From an uncultured Clostridia bacterium (lineage in GTDB: Bacteria; Bacillota; Clostridia; Christensenellales; DUVY01): a stretch of 6,397 bases of DNA. Below, in pieces: positions 5,621 to 6,397 of the stretch (positions are counted from its first letter, which is position 1; each line of letters begins with the position of its first letter). The notes beneath the pieces were generated by a model. It searched no databases and was not told where the DNA came from. It was given only the letters and a program-made list of their open reading frames with translations. The stretch is from the NCBI GenBank assembly GCA_937895465.1, contig CALAYY010000131.1, positions 1 through 6,397 on the forward strand, given 5' to 3'. The translations under genes were made by a program, and so were the position numbers.

Positions 5621-6244
5621 ATGAACAAGTTAGATGTAATTCAAAAAATAGGACAAGCAAAGCTTTTACCGGTTGCAGTTATTAAAAGCCTTGAAGATGC
5701 CAAAGCATTACTTGACGCAATAACAGCAGGCGGGCTTGACATCATCGAAATTACCTTTCGTACTCAATGTGCGCCCGATGCTATTAAGTATGCTGTGAAG
5801 AATTATCCCGAGATGTTAACTGGCGCTGGTACAGTTATAAATACTGAACAGGCAAAAAATGCAATTGAATGCGGCGCTAAGTTTATTGTCGGCCCGGGAT
5901 TTTCAGCGGAAGTTGCTAAAGTTTGTCAAGAACATTCTATACCGTATTTTCCTGGTTGCGTAACACCCACAGAGATAATGGCTGCTCTAAGCTGCGGCAT
6001 TGATATTATCAAGTTTTTTCCTGCTCAAGAGTTTGGCGGACTTAAGACAATCAATTCTTTAAGTGCGGCATTTAAGGATGTTAAGTTTATTCCTACTGGC
6101 GGTATTAACAATGACAACCTTATTGATTATATCAATAATCCAAAAATATTTGCATGCGGCGGCAGCTGGCTTTTGAAAGGAACTTTAAAAGAGATTACAC
6201 AAAATGTCAGCAAGGCTGTAAAGATAGTGAAAGGAGAAGATTAA
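5621..6244 (+). CDS. eda: 2-keto-3-deoxy-6-phosphogluconate (KDPG) aldolase
   Basis: This 207-residue class I aldolase cleaves KDPG to pyruvate and D-glyceraldehyde-3-phosphate, the last step of the pathway. It is a compact TIM barrel of the normal family length (about 200-215). Key features in order are E43 in IIEITFRTQ (general acid/base), GAGTV at about 68-72, KFIVGPGFS, YFPGCVTPTEIMAAL, the Schiff-base lysine K131 in IKFFPAQEFGG, and the phosphate-binding FIPTGGI. The enzyme may also act on 4-hydroxy-2-oxoglutarate, as some relatives do. The ATG has AGGAG at 5610-5614, 6 nt upstream. The 54-nt gap from uxuB contains only an A/T-only hairpin and no convincing promoter, so it is most likely in the same transcript. 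The kdgK ribosome site lies inside its last codons. Confidence 0.95.
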   Translation: MNKLDVIQKIGQAKLLPVAVIKSLEDAKALLDAITAGGLDIIEITFRTQCAPDAIKYAVKNYPEMLTGAGTVINTEQAKNAIECGAKFIVGPGFSAEVAKVCQEHSIPYFPGCVTPTEIMAALSCGIDIIKFFPAQEFGGLKTINSLSAAFKDVKFIPTGGINNDNLIDYINNPKIFACGGSWLLKGTLKEITQNVSKAVKIVKGED

Positions 6245-6249
6245 TAGAA

Positions 6250-6397
6250 ATGGCAAAAGTAATAACCTTTGGTGAAATAATGTTAAGGCTGGCGCCTGAA
6301 GGATATACAAGATTCTTGCAGGCAGATAAGTTTAATGCAACTTACGGCGGAGGTGAAGCCAATGTTGCGGTAAGTCTTAGTAATTATGGAATTGATG
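6250..6397 (+). CDS. kdgK: 2-keto-3-deoxygluconate kinase (PfkB family), 3' end outside window
   Basis: Only the first 49 residues are present before the right edge. They begin MAKVITFGEIMLRLAPEG and reach YGGGEANVAVSLSNYGID, the N-terminal substrate-binding signature of PfkB/ribokinase-type sugar kinases, in the version typical of KDG kinases. The enzyme would phosphorylate KDG to KDPG with ATP, supplying the substrate of the adjacent aldolase. The ATG at 6250 has AAAGGAG (about 6230-6235) within the end of eda, and the two genes are 5 nt apart. KDG kinase is chosen over fructokinase or ribokinase from the motif wording and from the operon, in which this is the one missing enzyme; the ATP site and catalytic Asp are beyond the window. 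Confidence 0.88.
   Translation, partial: MAKVITFGEIMLRLAPEGYTRFLQADKFNATYGGGEANVAVSLSNYGID

Overview
The window reads as AT-rich DNA of a low-GC, probably clostridial (Firmicutes) bacterium. This is inferred from A/T-rich codon use, AGGAG-type ribosome sites, an SDR-type mannonate oxidoreductase of the Bacillus/Clostridium kind, and tightly packed, ATGA-overlapping genes. No rRNA, tRNA, CRISPR array or mobile element is visible.

Layout. (1) Positions 3-1025 hold the 3' end of a large, probably secreted protein cut off by the left edge: an unrecognised region, a chitobiase/Ig-like module and a C-terminal F5/8 type C (discoidin) carbohydrate-binding domain. A strong hairpin terminator follows at about 1049-1094. 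(2) A leftward AraC-family regulator lies at 1182-1937. (3) A 431-bp divergent intergenic region (1938-2368) carries a leftward promoter for the regulator and a rightward extended -10 promoter. A perfect 15-bp direct repeat, offset by 53 bp, overlaps both promoters, and an 8-bp inverted repeat overlaps the rightward -35. The rest is a leader of about 340 nt with possible decayed coding sequence. (4) A rightward D-glucuronate catabolic operon runs uxaC (2369-3700), uxuA (3697-4739, broken by a frameshift), uxuB (4736-5566), eda (5621-6244) and the start of kdgK (6250 to the right edge).

How the genes work together. UxaC isomerises glucuronate to fructuronate, UxuB reduces it to mannonate, UxuA dehydrates mannonate to 2-keto-3-deoxygluconate (KDG), KdgK phosphorylates KDG to KDPG, and Eda cleaves KDPG to pyruvate and glyceraldehyde-3-phosphate. 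All five steps of the branch are present. No tagaturonate reductase or altronate dehydratase is seen, so the window points to glucuronate rather than galacturonate. The AraC protein is the obvious candidate local regulator, and the partial secreted protein may act on a uronate-containing glycan (inference from position only).

The most notable feature is the uxuA break. The two reading frames join without loss of residues exactly at a canonical -1 slippery heptamer, T TTA AAG, at 4359-4365. A single lost A (real mutation or sequence error) is the simplest explanation, but programmed frameshifting or a split, translationally coupled enzyme cannot be excluded from this sequence alone.
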